This document shows, piece after piece, positions 55,852 to 63,542 of a stretch of 64,000 bases of DNA. The stretch covers positions 1 to 64,000 of the forward strand of contig JBDTEO010000011.1 in NCBI GenBank assembly GCA_039922495.1, in the 5' to 3' direction. The translations under genes were made by a program, and so were the position numbers. The notes beneath the pieces are model-generated. The model had not been told where the DNA came from. It did no database searches and saw nothing but the letters and a program-made list of their open reading frames with translations. Source of the stretch: JALYYC01 sp039922495. GTDB taxonomy: Bacteria; Chloroflexota; Dormibacteria; CF-121. The number at the start of each line of letters is the position of its first letter. Positions within the stretch are counted from its first letter, which is position 1.

Positions 55852-57185
55852 AAGCAGCGGCTGAACGCATCCTCGACCGGGCGCGCGCCAATGGCGCGCA
55901 GGAGGCGGAGGTCTATCTCTCACGCGGCACGGAATTCACGGTCAGGGTCTACAAGCAGGAGATCGAATCCCTCACGTCGGCCGAGAGCCGGGGCATTGGT
56001 CTGCGGACCCTTCGCGAGCATCGCGTCGGGTTTGCGTACACATCTGATCTTGACCCTGCCTCGCTCGACGGCCTCGTTGATGAGGCGCTGGAGAATGGCC
56101 GCTACAACCATCCGGACGAGGCCAATGTGCTGCCGGAGACGAAGGCGTTCGAACCCTTGCCCGGCATTTACTCGCCGGCGCTGAACCGGGTCGATCCCCA
56201 ACGCAAGATCGACTTTGCGCTGGAGATGGAGCGCCGTGCCATCGCGATCGACCCCCGGGTGCGGCGCGTCAGCGAGGCGGTCTACAGCGACGGGTCCGGG
56301 CAGGTCGAGATCTACAACAGCCGCGGACTGCAGGTCGAGTACCAGCGGAGTGTGGCCTATGGTGTCCTGGAAACGATTGCCGAGCAGGATTCGGAAATGC
56401 AATCCGGGTTCGCCTTTACGCACGGGCGGGACATGGACGCGCTCGACCTGGCCGAGGTTGCTCGCGAGGCGGTCGAGAACGCCGCCGGATTGCTGGGTGC
56501 GACGCGCGTGCCGACAGCCAGCGTTCCGGTCGTGCTCGATCCCCACGCCGCCGCCATGATCATCGGGATCCTCTCCAGCTCGTTCAGCGCCGATGCCGTC
56601 CTGAAGGGGCGTTCGCTGCTGGCGGGACGGGTGGGCCAGTCGGTCGCCAGCGAGCTGGTCACCATCACGGACGACGCCCGGCTCTCCGATGGGCTCGCCA
56701 GCCGGCCCTTCGATGGCGAAGGCGTGCCGGCTCAGCGCAACGAGCTGATCAAAGGCGGTCTGCTCCGCGGCTATTTGCACAACACGTACACCGCGCGGCG
56801 GAGCGGGGCGCAGTCCACGGCGAGCGCGGTTCGTTCCTATAAGAGCGTGCCCGAGGTTGGCGTCACCAACCTCGTCCTGGCCCCGGGGAGCATCTCCCGA
56901 GAGGCGCTGATCGGCCGCGTCAGCGACGGCCTGCACGTGTCCCAGCTGCACGGGCTGAACACCGTGAACCCGATCTCGGGGGAATTCTCCCTGGGGCTCA
57001 GCGGCCACTGGATCGAGCAGGGCCGGCTGACCAAGCCCGTCCGCGAGCTGACGGTGGCGGGCAACGTCATCGATGTCCTCAAGCGTGTGGTCGCGATCGC
57101 CGACGATCTGCGCTTCGTGTTTGCCGGTGGCTTTGTTGGCAGTCCGACGGTCCTGATCGAAGAGCTCCCGGTCGGCGGGCTTTAG
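55848..57185 (+). CDS. tldE: TldE/PmbA protease subunit
   Basis: A 445-aa partner of TldD without the HExxxH motif, as expected for PmbA/TldE. Recognisable are the N-terminal NGAQEAEVYLSRGTEFTVRV, SYNSRGLQ-like IYNSRGLQVEYQ and the C-terminal GEFSLGLSGHWIEQGRLTKP. It forms the non-catalytic half of the heterodimer and supplies the cavity wall. GTG start in a 4-nt overlap with tldD; last gene of the operon. Confidence 0.92.
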   Translation: MKAAAERILDRARANGAQEAEVYLSRGTEFTVRVYKQEIESLTSAESRGIGLRTLREHRVGFAYTSDLDPASLDGLVDEALENGRYNHPDEANVLPETKAFEPLPGIYSPALNRVDPQRKIDFALEMERRAIAIDPRVRRVSEAVYSDGSGQVEIYNSRGLQVEYQRSVAYGVLETIAEQDSEMQSGFAFTHGRDMDALDLAEVAREAVENAAGLLGATRVPTASVPVVLDPHAAAMIIGILSSSFSADAVLKGRSLLAGRVGQSVASELVTITDDARLSDGLASRPFDGEGVPAQRNELIKGGLLRGYLHNTYTARRSGAQSTASAVRSYKSVPEVGVTNLVLAPGSISREALIGRVSDGLHVSQLHGLNTVNPISGEFSLGLSGHWIEQGRLTKPVRELTVAGNVIDVLKRVVAIADDLRFVFAGGFVGSPTVLIEELPVGGL

Positions 57186-57194
57186 CCCGCGACC

Positions 57195-57944
57195 TCAGGC
57201 CGGCAGGGCGGCCGGCGGCGTCTCGATCAGCGTGGTGACGGCGAGCAGCCCGGCGCTGATGTCGTCCTGCCGGATCCCGGCGCGCCCCTCCCGGAGCGCC
57301 CTCGCCATGGCGATCACCTGCCCGCTGAAGGTCAGGTAGCTGGTCAGCATGCTGCCACGCACGGCGCGCACCTTGCCCTTGGTCATCTCGGCCTCGACTG
57401 CGCCGATCAGCCGTCCGGCCCGGCGGAGCAGCGGATAGGCATTGTCCTCGGTCAGCTTGACCCGACGAAGGCGGTGGAAATAGTCGAGGTCCGGCTGGAC
57501 GCCTGGCGGTGCGTCAACAAACCGGTCCGCATGCGCCAGCAACCGCAGCATGGTGTCGTAGACGACATCGATCCGCTTCGGGCCGGTCCGCTCCAGGGTG
57601 TGGGCATAGTGCCAGAGGATGACGGCGTCGGCAAAGGAAAAGAACACATTGCGGTAGAGCGTGTCGCCGCTCAGGGTGGACATGAGCGCGTTGTGAAGCC
57701 CGGTCTTCGCGTTGATCAGCGCGGGGCGCGTAAAGAGATCGTCGACCAGGCCGGCCCACTGCGGGCGGGCGGCGGCCGAGGCGGTCGCCATCACGGCGAA
57801 GGCCGGCACCCCGGCGAGCGCCTCGATCCGGGAGGCGAGCGGCGCCGAGTCGCGACCGCCCACCTCCAGCACGGAGGCCCGCGCAGCGGCCACGCCGGGG
57901 TCGACCAGGGTGGGACTCAGACGGCTTGCTCCAGGGCGGGCCAC
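57195..57944 (-). CDS. Hypothetical helical protein
   Basis: A 249-aa mainly helical, soluble-looking protein with no signal peptide. A central segment ILWHYAHTLERTGPKRIDVV with scattered Asp/His (ADRFVDAPPG) might bind a metal, but no family pattern is clear. It overlaps the PHP gene by 28 nt on the same strand, implying co-expression, and ends 9 nt from the convergent tldE stop. Function unknown. Confidence 0.62.
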   Translation of the reverse strand: MARPGASRLSPTLVDPGVAAARASVLEVGGRDSAPLASRIEALAGVPAFAVMATASAAARPQWAGLVDDLFTRPALINAKTGLHNALMSTLSGDTLYRNVFFSFADAVILWHYAHTLERTGPKRIDVVYDTMLRLLAHADRFVDAPPGVQPDLDYFHRLRRVKLTEDNAYPLLRRAGRLIGAVEAEMTKGKVRAVRGSMLTSYLTFSGQVIAMARALREGRAGIRQDDISAGLLAVTTLIETPPAALPA

Positions 57945-58750
57945 TGGATGCGCGGCCCCAGTTTCTCCAGGTAGCGGTGGTCGATCTGGACCGCCGGCGG
58001 GGCATAGGGATCGCCGTTGAAGCCGTGGTAATCGGTGCCGACCGTCATCAGCAGCCCATGTTGCCGGGCCAGCTCCTCGTAGATGGGGATTTGCTCCGGC
58101 TTGTGCCGGCGGGTGTAGACCTCGAGGCCGTCGAGCAGCGGGAGTACCGCCTTCATCAAGTCCTGGTCGGGAACGGATCCGGGATGGGCATGGACCGCCA
58201 GGCCGCCGGCCCCGTGGATGGTCTCGATCGCCTCTTGTGGGGATGGGATCGGCGTGTAGGTCTCCGCGGGGAGGAAGTCGACCGCCTTTCGGACGCTATC
58301 CCAGGCCTCCTTCTCGGTCATCAACCCGTGTTGGAGAATGATTTTGAGGACGGCCCCGGGCATTACCATCGCCTTGTGCCGGTAGGCGTTGAGGCCCAGG
58401 TCGCTCCCGATCCCCTGCTCGCGGAGGACCTCGATCCAGGCTTCGGTCTGCCGCCGCAGGACGCCCTGCGTACGCCGGATCATGGCCAGCAGCCGGCGAT
58501 CGTCCATGTCCACCCCATGGCCGAGGATGTGGCGCACCTGGTTCGGCGGGTAGGTGGTCACCTCGAGCGCCGGCACGTACCCAAGGCCGCGCCGGTGGGC
58601 GGCCGCCCGGGCGCGGGTGACCCCGTAAAACGAGTCGTGGTCAGTGAGCGCCATGACCCGGACCCCATGGTCGGCGGCGAGCTCCGCGACCTCATCTGGG
58701 TCGCGCCATCCGTCACTCACCGTGGAATGGAGATGAAGATCCGCCAGCAC
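57917..58750 (-). CDS. PHP-domain phosphoesterase (RNase AM/TrpH-like)
   Basis: A 277-aa polymerase-and-histidinol-phosphatase fold protein. Metal ligands: ADLHLHSTVSDG (HxH) at the start, ALTDHDSF, AVHAHPG in the middle and a C-terminal GTDYHGFNGDPY. This pattern matches YciV/RNase AM, a 5'-3' exonuclease on short RNAs and 3',5'-bisphosphates. TAAACT ends 6 nt before the GTG start, so the gene is probably leaderless. Operon head for the 249-aa unknown. Confidence 0.87.
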   Translation of the reverse strand: MLADLHLHSTVSDGWRDPDEVAELAADHGVRVMALTDHDSFYGVTRARAAAHRRGLGYVPALEVTTYPPNQVRHILGHGVDMDDRRLLAMIRRTQGVLRRQTEAWIEVLREQGIGSDLGLNAYRHKAMVMPGAVLKIILQHGLMTEKEAWDSVRKAVDFLPAETYTPIPSPQEAIETIHGAGGLAVHAHPGSVPDQDLMKAVLPLLDGLEVYTRRHKPEQIPIYEELARQHGLLMTVGTDYHGFNGDPYAPPAVQIDHRYLEKLGPRIQWPALEQAV

Positions 58751-58886
58751 GGCTTCAGTTTACCGGGCCTTTCCTGCGCTCAGGTCAAGGCTGTATTTCT
58801 CGCAGTGACGGATTTCGTAATGCCGCCCGTTGGGAAACATAAGAGCAGGTAGCAACCGGTTCCGACACAGGTGGGTGGTAACAACA

Positions 58887-59126
58887 ATGCTTGGGGAACT
58901 CGAACTGACGCGACTGATCGATGACAACGAATATCCGGCGCGGGTGGTCCAGACCGGCATTCTCTGGGTTGAACTGGAGATCACCGACGTCAAGACCAGC
59001 GTGGTGCGTCGCGAGCGCATGTCGAAGTCGGCCTTTGCCGATCTGATCCTCGACTGGCGGGAGCGAAAGACTCGCGACACGCGGCAGCTCGGTCCGGCCC
59101 TGCGAAAGATCGGCATCGCCGCTTAG
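58887..59126 (+). CDS. 79-aa hypothetical protein
   Basis: Begins MLGELELTRLIDDNEYPARV and continues into a strand-rich WVELEITDVKTSVV and a basic C-terminus; likely a small alpha/beta domain. An alternative GTG start lies 15 nt upstream (58872). No motif is recognised. Its 3' end overlaps the convergent quinone oxidoreductase gene by 4 nt. The 136-nt gap to the PHP gene holds both promoters. Confidence 0.6.
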   Translation: MLGELELTRLIDDNEYPARVVQTGILWVELEITDVKTSVVRRERMSKSAFADLILDWRERKTRDTRQLGPALRKIGIAA

Positions 59127-60076
59127 GGCAGCAGGATCAGCTTCCGACCCGGCGAGGTCGCCTGGCGGTGCCAGGCCTCTGGCGCCTGCTCCAGTGGGAG
59201 CGTTTCGTAGTCCACCTGCAGCCGGCCGGCCGCGGCATGCCCGACCATTGTCAGAAAAGCCTGGGCTTTGATCTCCCAGGGGACGGCGAAATTGGTGTGG
59301 CCGAGGATCGTCAGCTGGCGGCCGCGGACCACCGACGACGGTAGGCTCACCTCCGGGCCGGCGGCCTGCCCGAGCTGCACCAGGCGCCCGCCGACCCGCA
59401 GCGCCCGCAGCGCCGCAAGGCCGGGCGGTCCCCAGAGGGGATCGATGACCAGGTCGAGGCTGCCGCCGGCCGCGCGGCTGAACTGCTCGGACAGTCCGTC
59501 GTCGCCGGGCAGCTCCACGGTCGCATCCGCGCCCAGCCCGGCGGCCCGCTGGAGTCCCTCGCGAGAGCGGGCGGCGGCCACCACGCGACCCGCGCCCAAC
59601 AGCTTGGCCGCCTGCACGGCGATCATCCCCAGCACCCCGCTGGCGCCGAGCACCAGCACGGTCTCCCCGGGTCGGAGCTGGCCGCGCCAATCGAGCCCGA
59701 GCCAGGCGGCCAGCGCCGGGATGCCGAGGCCGGCGGCAACCGCGTCGGTGACGCCATCCGGGATCGCGGCCAGATGGGACGCCCGGGTTGCGCTTTGTTC
59801 CGCAAACGATCCGTGCACGCCGTCGACTTCGAAGTAGACGCGTGTGCCTGCCGCGTGGCCCGGTCCGCTGAGCACCCGACCGACGCCCTCGCGGCCGGGA
59901 ACATACGGCGTCGGCGGCGACGGCCCGTAGAATCGGCGGTTCGCGATCGAGAGGTCAACCGGGTTGATCGGGGCGGCCGCGACCTTGATCGATACCACGC
60001 CGTCAGCGGGCTCCGGCGGCGGCATGTCGCGGACGACAGGCGGCTCACCATATCGTTCGATGACGGCGGCGCGCAT
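59123..60076 (-). CDS. Quinone oxidoreductase-type MDR protein
   Basis: A 317-aa zinc-independent medium-chain dehydrogenase/reductase. Start MRAAVIERYGEPP, PGREGVGRVLSG, and the NADPH-binding VLVLGASGVLGMIAVQAAKL are visible; the structural zinc Cys quartet of alcohol dehydrogenases is absent, as expected for quinone oxidoreductases/crotonyl-CoA-type reductases. The upstream extension in frame is Ser/Thr-rich noise antisense to the neighbouring gene. It follows the BI-1 gene by 10 nt on the same strand, so the two likely form an operon. Confidence 0.87.
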   Translation of the reverse strand: MRAAVIERYGEPPVVRDMPPPEPADGVVSIKVAAAPINPVDLSIANRRFYGPSPPTPYVPGREGVGRVLSGPGHAAGTRVYFEVDGVHGSFAEQSATRASHLAAIPDGVTDAVAAGLGIPALAAWLGLDWRGQLRPGETVLVLGASGVLGMIAVQAAKLLGAGRVVAAARSREGLQRAAGLGADATVELPGDDGLSEQFSRAAGGSLDLVIDPLWGPPGLAALRALRVGGRLVQLGQAAGPEVSLPSSVVRGRQLTILGHTNFAVPWEIKAQAFLTMVGHAAAGRLQVDYETLPLEQAPEAWHRQATSPGRKLILLP

Positions 60077-60086
60077 CGGTCCCCTG

Positions 60087-60743
60087 CTAGTCCCGGCGGC
60101 CGAAGATTCGCAGCAGGATGAGGAAGAGGTTGATGAAGTCGAGGTAGAGGCTGAGGGCAAGCAGCAGCGCGTTATTGTCGCCGGCACGCTGCGCCTTGAC
60201 CCGCCAGAAGTCGTAGAACGTCAGGCCGATGAAGATCACGCCGAGTCCCAGGCTGATGGCGAGCTGGCTGATGCCGAGGTGGAAAAACAGCGTGGCCACG
60301 CTGACGAGGATCCCGACCAGGAGGGCGCCGAAAAGCCATCGCCCCCAGGCCGCCAGGTTAATGCTGGTCATGTAGACGACGGCGCCGGCGACGAGGAAGA
60401 TGCCCACCGTTCCGAGGAGCGCCTCGCCCAGCGCGTCCGGTGTGGTCCGCAGCACACTGTCGATCAGGGGCGCGATAAAAATGCCTTCGACGACGGAAAA
60501 GACCGCGAAGAGCCCGCCGGCGAGCACCTGGTTCTTGCCACGGGCCGTCGCCTGGATGGCGAAGATGAGGCCGAGCATCAGCACGAGGAAGATCAAGGGA
60601 TTGAGCGAGAAGCCAAGGCCGTTGAGATACAGGTAGACGCCGCCGGCCGTCAGCGCGAGGGACACCGCCAGCCAGCCGAGCACCCGGCTGAGCAGCGAGC
60701 GCTCAACCTGCACCTGGCTCTGGAGCATCTCGTGCGGCAGCAT
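60087..60743 (-). CDS. Bax inhibitor-1/YccA family membrane protein
   Basis: A 218-aa protein with seven hydrophobic segments typical of the BI-1/YccA/YbhL family. The family-conserved GLTFYDFWRVK (FxxxD near helix 7) and the C-terminal ALSLYLDFINLFLILLRIFG are diagnostic. Members are pH-sensitive calcium leak channels or modulators of FtsH protease. Start MLPHEMLQSQ follows a TAGCGT box by 7 nt; an in-frame extension upstream lies antisense to the DUF3048 gene and is rejected. Confidence 0.88.
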   Translation of the reverse strand: MLPHEMLQSQVQVERSLLSRVLGWLAVSLALTAGGVYLYLNGLGFSLNPLIFLVLMLGLIFAIQATARGKNQVLAGGLFAVFSVVEGIFIAPLIDSVLRTTPDALGEALLGTVGIFLVAGAVVYMTSINLAAWGRWLFGALLVGILVSVATLFFHLGISQLAISLGLGVIFIGLTFYDFWRVKAQRAGDNNALLLALSLYLDFINLFLILLRIFGRRD

Positions 60744-60801
60744 GGCTACGACGCTAGCACAGCCGAAGGGACTGATATGGTTTCCTATACTCATACGTCG
60801 C

Positions 60802-61770
60802 GTGACACGGACTTCTCTACGTTTTCGCACCGGTCTTGGCGCGGGGTTCGTGCTCGTACTGGCCGCCTGCGGCACCCCGTCCTCCCCAAAGGCCACGCCG
60901 ACCCCAACCCCGAGCCGCCCGGGCCCCGCCATGGTGCAGATCGAAAACTCGCCGCTGGCCCGGCCCCTGTCAGGCCTGCAGCAGGCCAATATCGTCTACG
61001 AGTACCTGGCGGAGGGCGGCATCACGCGGATGACGGTCATCTACTTCCAACCGACGGGCGGCCAGCGGATCGAGCCGGTCCGGAGCGCGCGGCCGGTGAC
61101 GCTCCGGCTGCAGCGGGCCTACCAGGGCGTCATCTTTTTCTCCGGGGCGAATGCGGTGGTCCTGCGGCAGATCCAGCAGCAGAACATTCCCGCGCTGACC
61201 GAAGGTACAGACGGTGGAATCTATTTCCAGCGGGACCCAGCCCGGCGTGCGCCGCATAATCTGACGACCACCGGTGATCGGTTGGCGCAGGGCCTGAGCA
61301 AGTATGCGCCACGGATCACCTACCAGTTGCCGGCCCCGGGGCAGCCCAAGGCCAGTCCGCCGCCGGCGCCGGCGAGCCACATCCAGTTCGATCAGACCTC
61401 GTTCCATCGCGTGATCTATACCTACTCCGCCGGCGATGGAGCCTACGCCTACTCGACCGTCGACGGCCCCTTGCTCGATCGGGATACCGGCCAGGCGCTC
61501 AAGCCCGTGAACGTCATCCTGCTGCAGGTCGCGCACCACAACGCGGGATTCACCGACGTCCTGGGCGCGCCCGCGGTCGACTTCGACCTGCAAGGGTCGG
61601 GCCCGGCGGATGTCTTCAGCCAGGGCCACCGCTACACGGCCACCTGGAATCTTGCGAACCCGGACCTCCCGTTGCGCATCCTGGGCGCCGATGGAAAGGT
61701 CCTGCCCCTGCCGGCGGGGCTCACCTGGATCCACCTGGTCGACCCCGGGACGCCGATCGCCGCCAGCTGA
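60802..61770 (+). CDS. DUF3048 family lipoprotein
   Basis: About 322 aa from GTG 60802. A lipoprotein signal (VTRTSLRFRTGLGAGFVLVL then AAC lipobox Cys near residue 23) is followed by a Pro/Thr linker and two DUF3048 (YerB-like) regions: VQIENSPLARPLSGLQQANI with VYEYLAEGGITRM and PVRSARP, and the later HHNAGFTDVLG. Exported; the molecular role of DUF3048 is unknown. A TATACT box is 10 nt before the start. Convergent with the aldehyde dehydrogenase, 1 nt apart. Confidence 0.82.
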   Translation: MTRTSLRFRTGLGAGFVLVLAACGTPSSPKATPTPTPSRPGPAMVQIENSPLARPLSGLQQANIVYEYLAEGGITRMTVIYFQPTGGQRIEPVRSARPVTLRLQRAYQGVIFFSGANAVVLRQIQQQNIPALTEGTDGGIYFQRDPARRAPHNLTTTGDRLAQGLSKYAPRITYQLPAPGQPKASPPPAPASHIQFDQTSFHRVIYTYSAGDGAYAYSTVDGPLLDRDTGQALKPVNVILLQVAHHNAGFTDVLGAPAVDFDLQGSGPADVFSQGHRYTATWNLANPDLPLRILGADGKVLPLPAGLTWIHLVDPGTPIAAS

Positions 61771-61771
61771 C

Positions 61772-63472
61772 TCAGCCGCGCAGGGCCGCCGAGATGACCG
61801 GGCCCACCGCAAGCCAGCTGCCGCGCGCCTCCACCGCGGCGAGCCGCCGACCAAGGCTGTCGGCGCTGCGATGTCCGGGAAAGTGGATCGGCTTCGGGAG
61901 GTTGACGATCGGCTGCTCGAGGACGGTCTTTTCGACGCCTTCCAGCATGGCGGTGTTGTGGACGAATCCCAACCCGCTCTGGATGTCGGCGAGCGTGGAG
62001 CTCGGATGGCCACCCCAGGGCGGACCCAGGGCGAAGCCATAGGCGCCCCAGATGTTGATGCCGATGGTTCCGTAGCGCAGCGTCGCGATCGCCCGGTCGA
62101 GCGCGGCGCTGAGCACGGGGTCTGCGCGCATCGCCGGCGGGACGACGATGGTCGCGACCAGCGTCCCCCACAGCTGGGCGTTGGCCAGCCGCACCGCGCG
62201 ATCGAGGAACTCCAATGGGTCGTCCGTGTCGAGCGAGGTCTGCGAGAGGACGGCGCAAAACGGCTCCGTGGTAAAGGCCGGGTCGGTCCGGTCGGCTGGG
62301 TCCAGGTCGCGGATCAGCGCCCACGGCAGCGTCCCGGCCGTCTCCTGGCCCAGGCGCACCATCCGCTGCCGCCCAGCGGTCAGGGCTGCATAACGGCTCG
62401 CGGCGCCGGGATAGTACGCGACGCGTGGTGGCACCGACCGGAGGACCTGCTCGATGCGGTCGACCAGGTCCGAGCCGGACTTCTGGCCGCCGCCCGAGAT
62501 CAGCATCTTGTGCGCATTGCAGTTGAAGGACGCGTTGTTAGTGACGCCCCCGGCGATGTTCTCCGCCTGCCACGCCAGCTGCCGCTCGGTGTAGGCACCG
62601 GGAACCACGATCACCGGCGAGATGTTGCCGAGCTCGGAGGTCACCGGCTTCGTGAGCCGTGGATTGCCAGCGGCCTTGCGGGCCTTGCGATCCGGGCCTG
62701 GCACACCCCAGACCAGCGCATCGTGCGTCCGATCGGAGCCGGTGAGGTGGATCTCGTCGACGGCCGGGTGGGCGGCGAGGTACCCTCCCTCGTCGGCGCC
62801 GCCGTAGGTGATGGCGAGGAAGTCCTGCGCGATCGCCTCGGTAAAGGCCGTTTCGAGGAACGGGCCGAGGTAGGCATTCACCGGGTTCATCTTGACCAGG
62901 CAGACCTTGCCTTCGTTGAACATCTTGGTGGTGACATCGAGCGGCGTGATGGCATTGACATTGCCGGCCCCGAGGATGAGCACGAGGGCACCGGTGCGAT
63001 TCGGCTCGCGGTAGAAGCGGGCCCGATCCTCCGCGAGCGCACCGGGCTGGAGATGGACGCGGGCCCTCACGCGGGCGAAGAGCACGCGGTCGAGGACGGT
63101 CGCAGGGAAGACCTCGACCCGGACGCGCCCATCCACCGTGCGATCGCAGGTTCCCACACGGGTTGAGCCCGAGCGCTCGAGCGAGGCCAGCGACCCACGC
63201 AGCAGCCGCAGGTTGTGCAGGGTGATCACCGGTCCGAGCGACCACTCCTCGCCCTCGAGCGGGCTGCCGAGGGGGATGCCCTTCGCCTCACACGCGGCCC
63301 GGACGGCGGCGGCGGCGATCCGAGCGTAGCCGGCCGACATACTATCGAGCAACCGCCGTCGCTTTGAAATCGTCAGCGCCGCAAAGTGGGGCGCCGCCGC
63401 CTTCAACCGGTTGGCGGTCCGGTCCAGGTCGGCCTGCTTGGTCCGGGCGGGAGGCGCGAGCGCCGTGGCCAT
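61772..63472 (-). CDS. Aldehyde dehydrogenase family protein
   Basis: A 566-aa NAD(P)-dependent aldehyde/acyl-CoA reductase-like enzyme. The nucleotide-binding half has LVLILGAGNVNAITPLDVTT and HLTGSDRTHDALVWG. The catalytic Glu is probably in TSELGNISPVIV and the nucleophile Cys in NNASFNCNAHKMLI. At 566 aa it is longer than typical 480-500-aa ALDHs owing to an N-terminal region and a C-terminal extension. Substrate not determined. Confidence 0.82.
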   Translation of the reverse strand: MATALAPPARTKQADLDRTANRLKAAAPHFAALTISKRRRLLDSMSAGYARIAAAAVRAACEAKGIPLGSPLEGEEWSLGPVITLHNLRLLRGSLASLERSGSTRVGTCDRTVDGRVRVEVFPATVLDRVLFARVRARVHLQPGALAEDRARFYREPNRTGALVLILGAGNVNAITPLDVTTKMFNEGKVCLVKMNPVNAYLGPFLETAFTEAIAQDFLAITYGGADEGGYLAAHPAVDEIHLTGSDRTHDALVWGVPGPDRKARKAAGNPRLTKPVTSELGNISPVIVVPGAYTERQLAWQAENIAGGVTNNASFNCNAHKMLISGGGQKSGSDLVDRIEQVLRSVPPRVAYYPGAASRYAALTAGRQRMVRLGQETAGTLPWALIRDLDPADRTDPAFTTEPFCAVLSQTSLDTDDPLEFLDRAVRLANAQLWGTLVATIVVPPAMRADPVLSAALDRAIATLRYGTIGINIWGAYGFALGPPWGGHPSSTLADIQSGLGFVHNTAMLEGVEKTVLEQPIVNLPKPIHFPGHRSADSLGRRLAAVEARGSWLAVGPVISAALRG

Positions 63473-63499
63473 CCCGCGAGTCTACGTCGGCCGGGTCGA

Positions 63500-63505
63500 T
63501 AGACT
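63500..63505 (+). promoter_or_regulatory. -10 box before the MocA-like gene
   Basis: TAGACT ends 7 nt before an ATG at 63513 that opens a 9-aa minicistron overlapping the nucleotidyltransferase start. Confidence 0.5.
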
Positions 63506-63512
63506 CGGAGCG

Positions 63513-63542
63513 ATGCGCGCAATCCACGGCGCCGCGTCGTGA
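63513..63542 (+). CDS. 9-aa leader minicistron
   Basis: The reading frame MRAIHGAAS ends in TGA and overlaps the GTG of the next gene by 4 nt. Its ATG sits where a leaderless transcript from TAGACT would begin, so ribosomes could start there and reinitiate at the GTG. It may only serve translational coupling; the peptide itself has no evident function. Confidence 0.4.
   Translation: MRAIHGAAS

Noticed and set aside
61610..63166. 518-aa plus-strand frame opposite the aldehyde dehydrogenase
   Set aside because: Shadow frame of a recognised ALDH on the minus strand.
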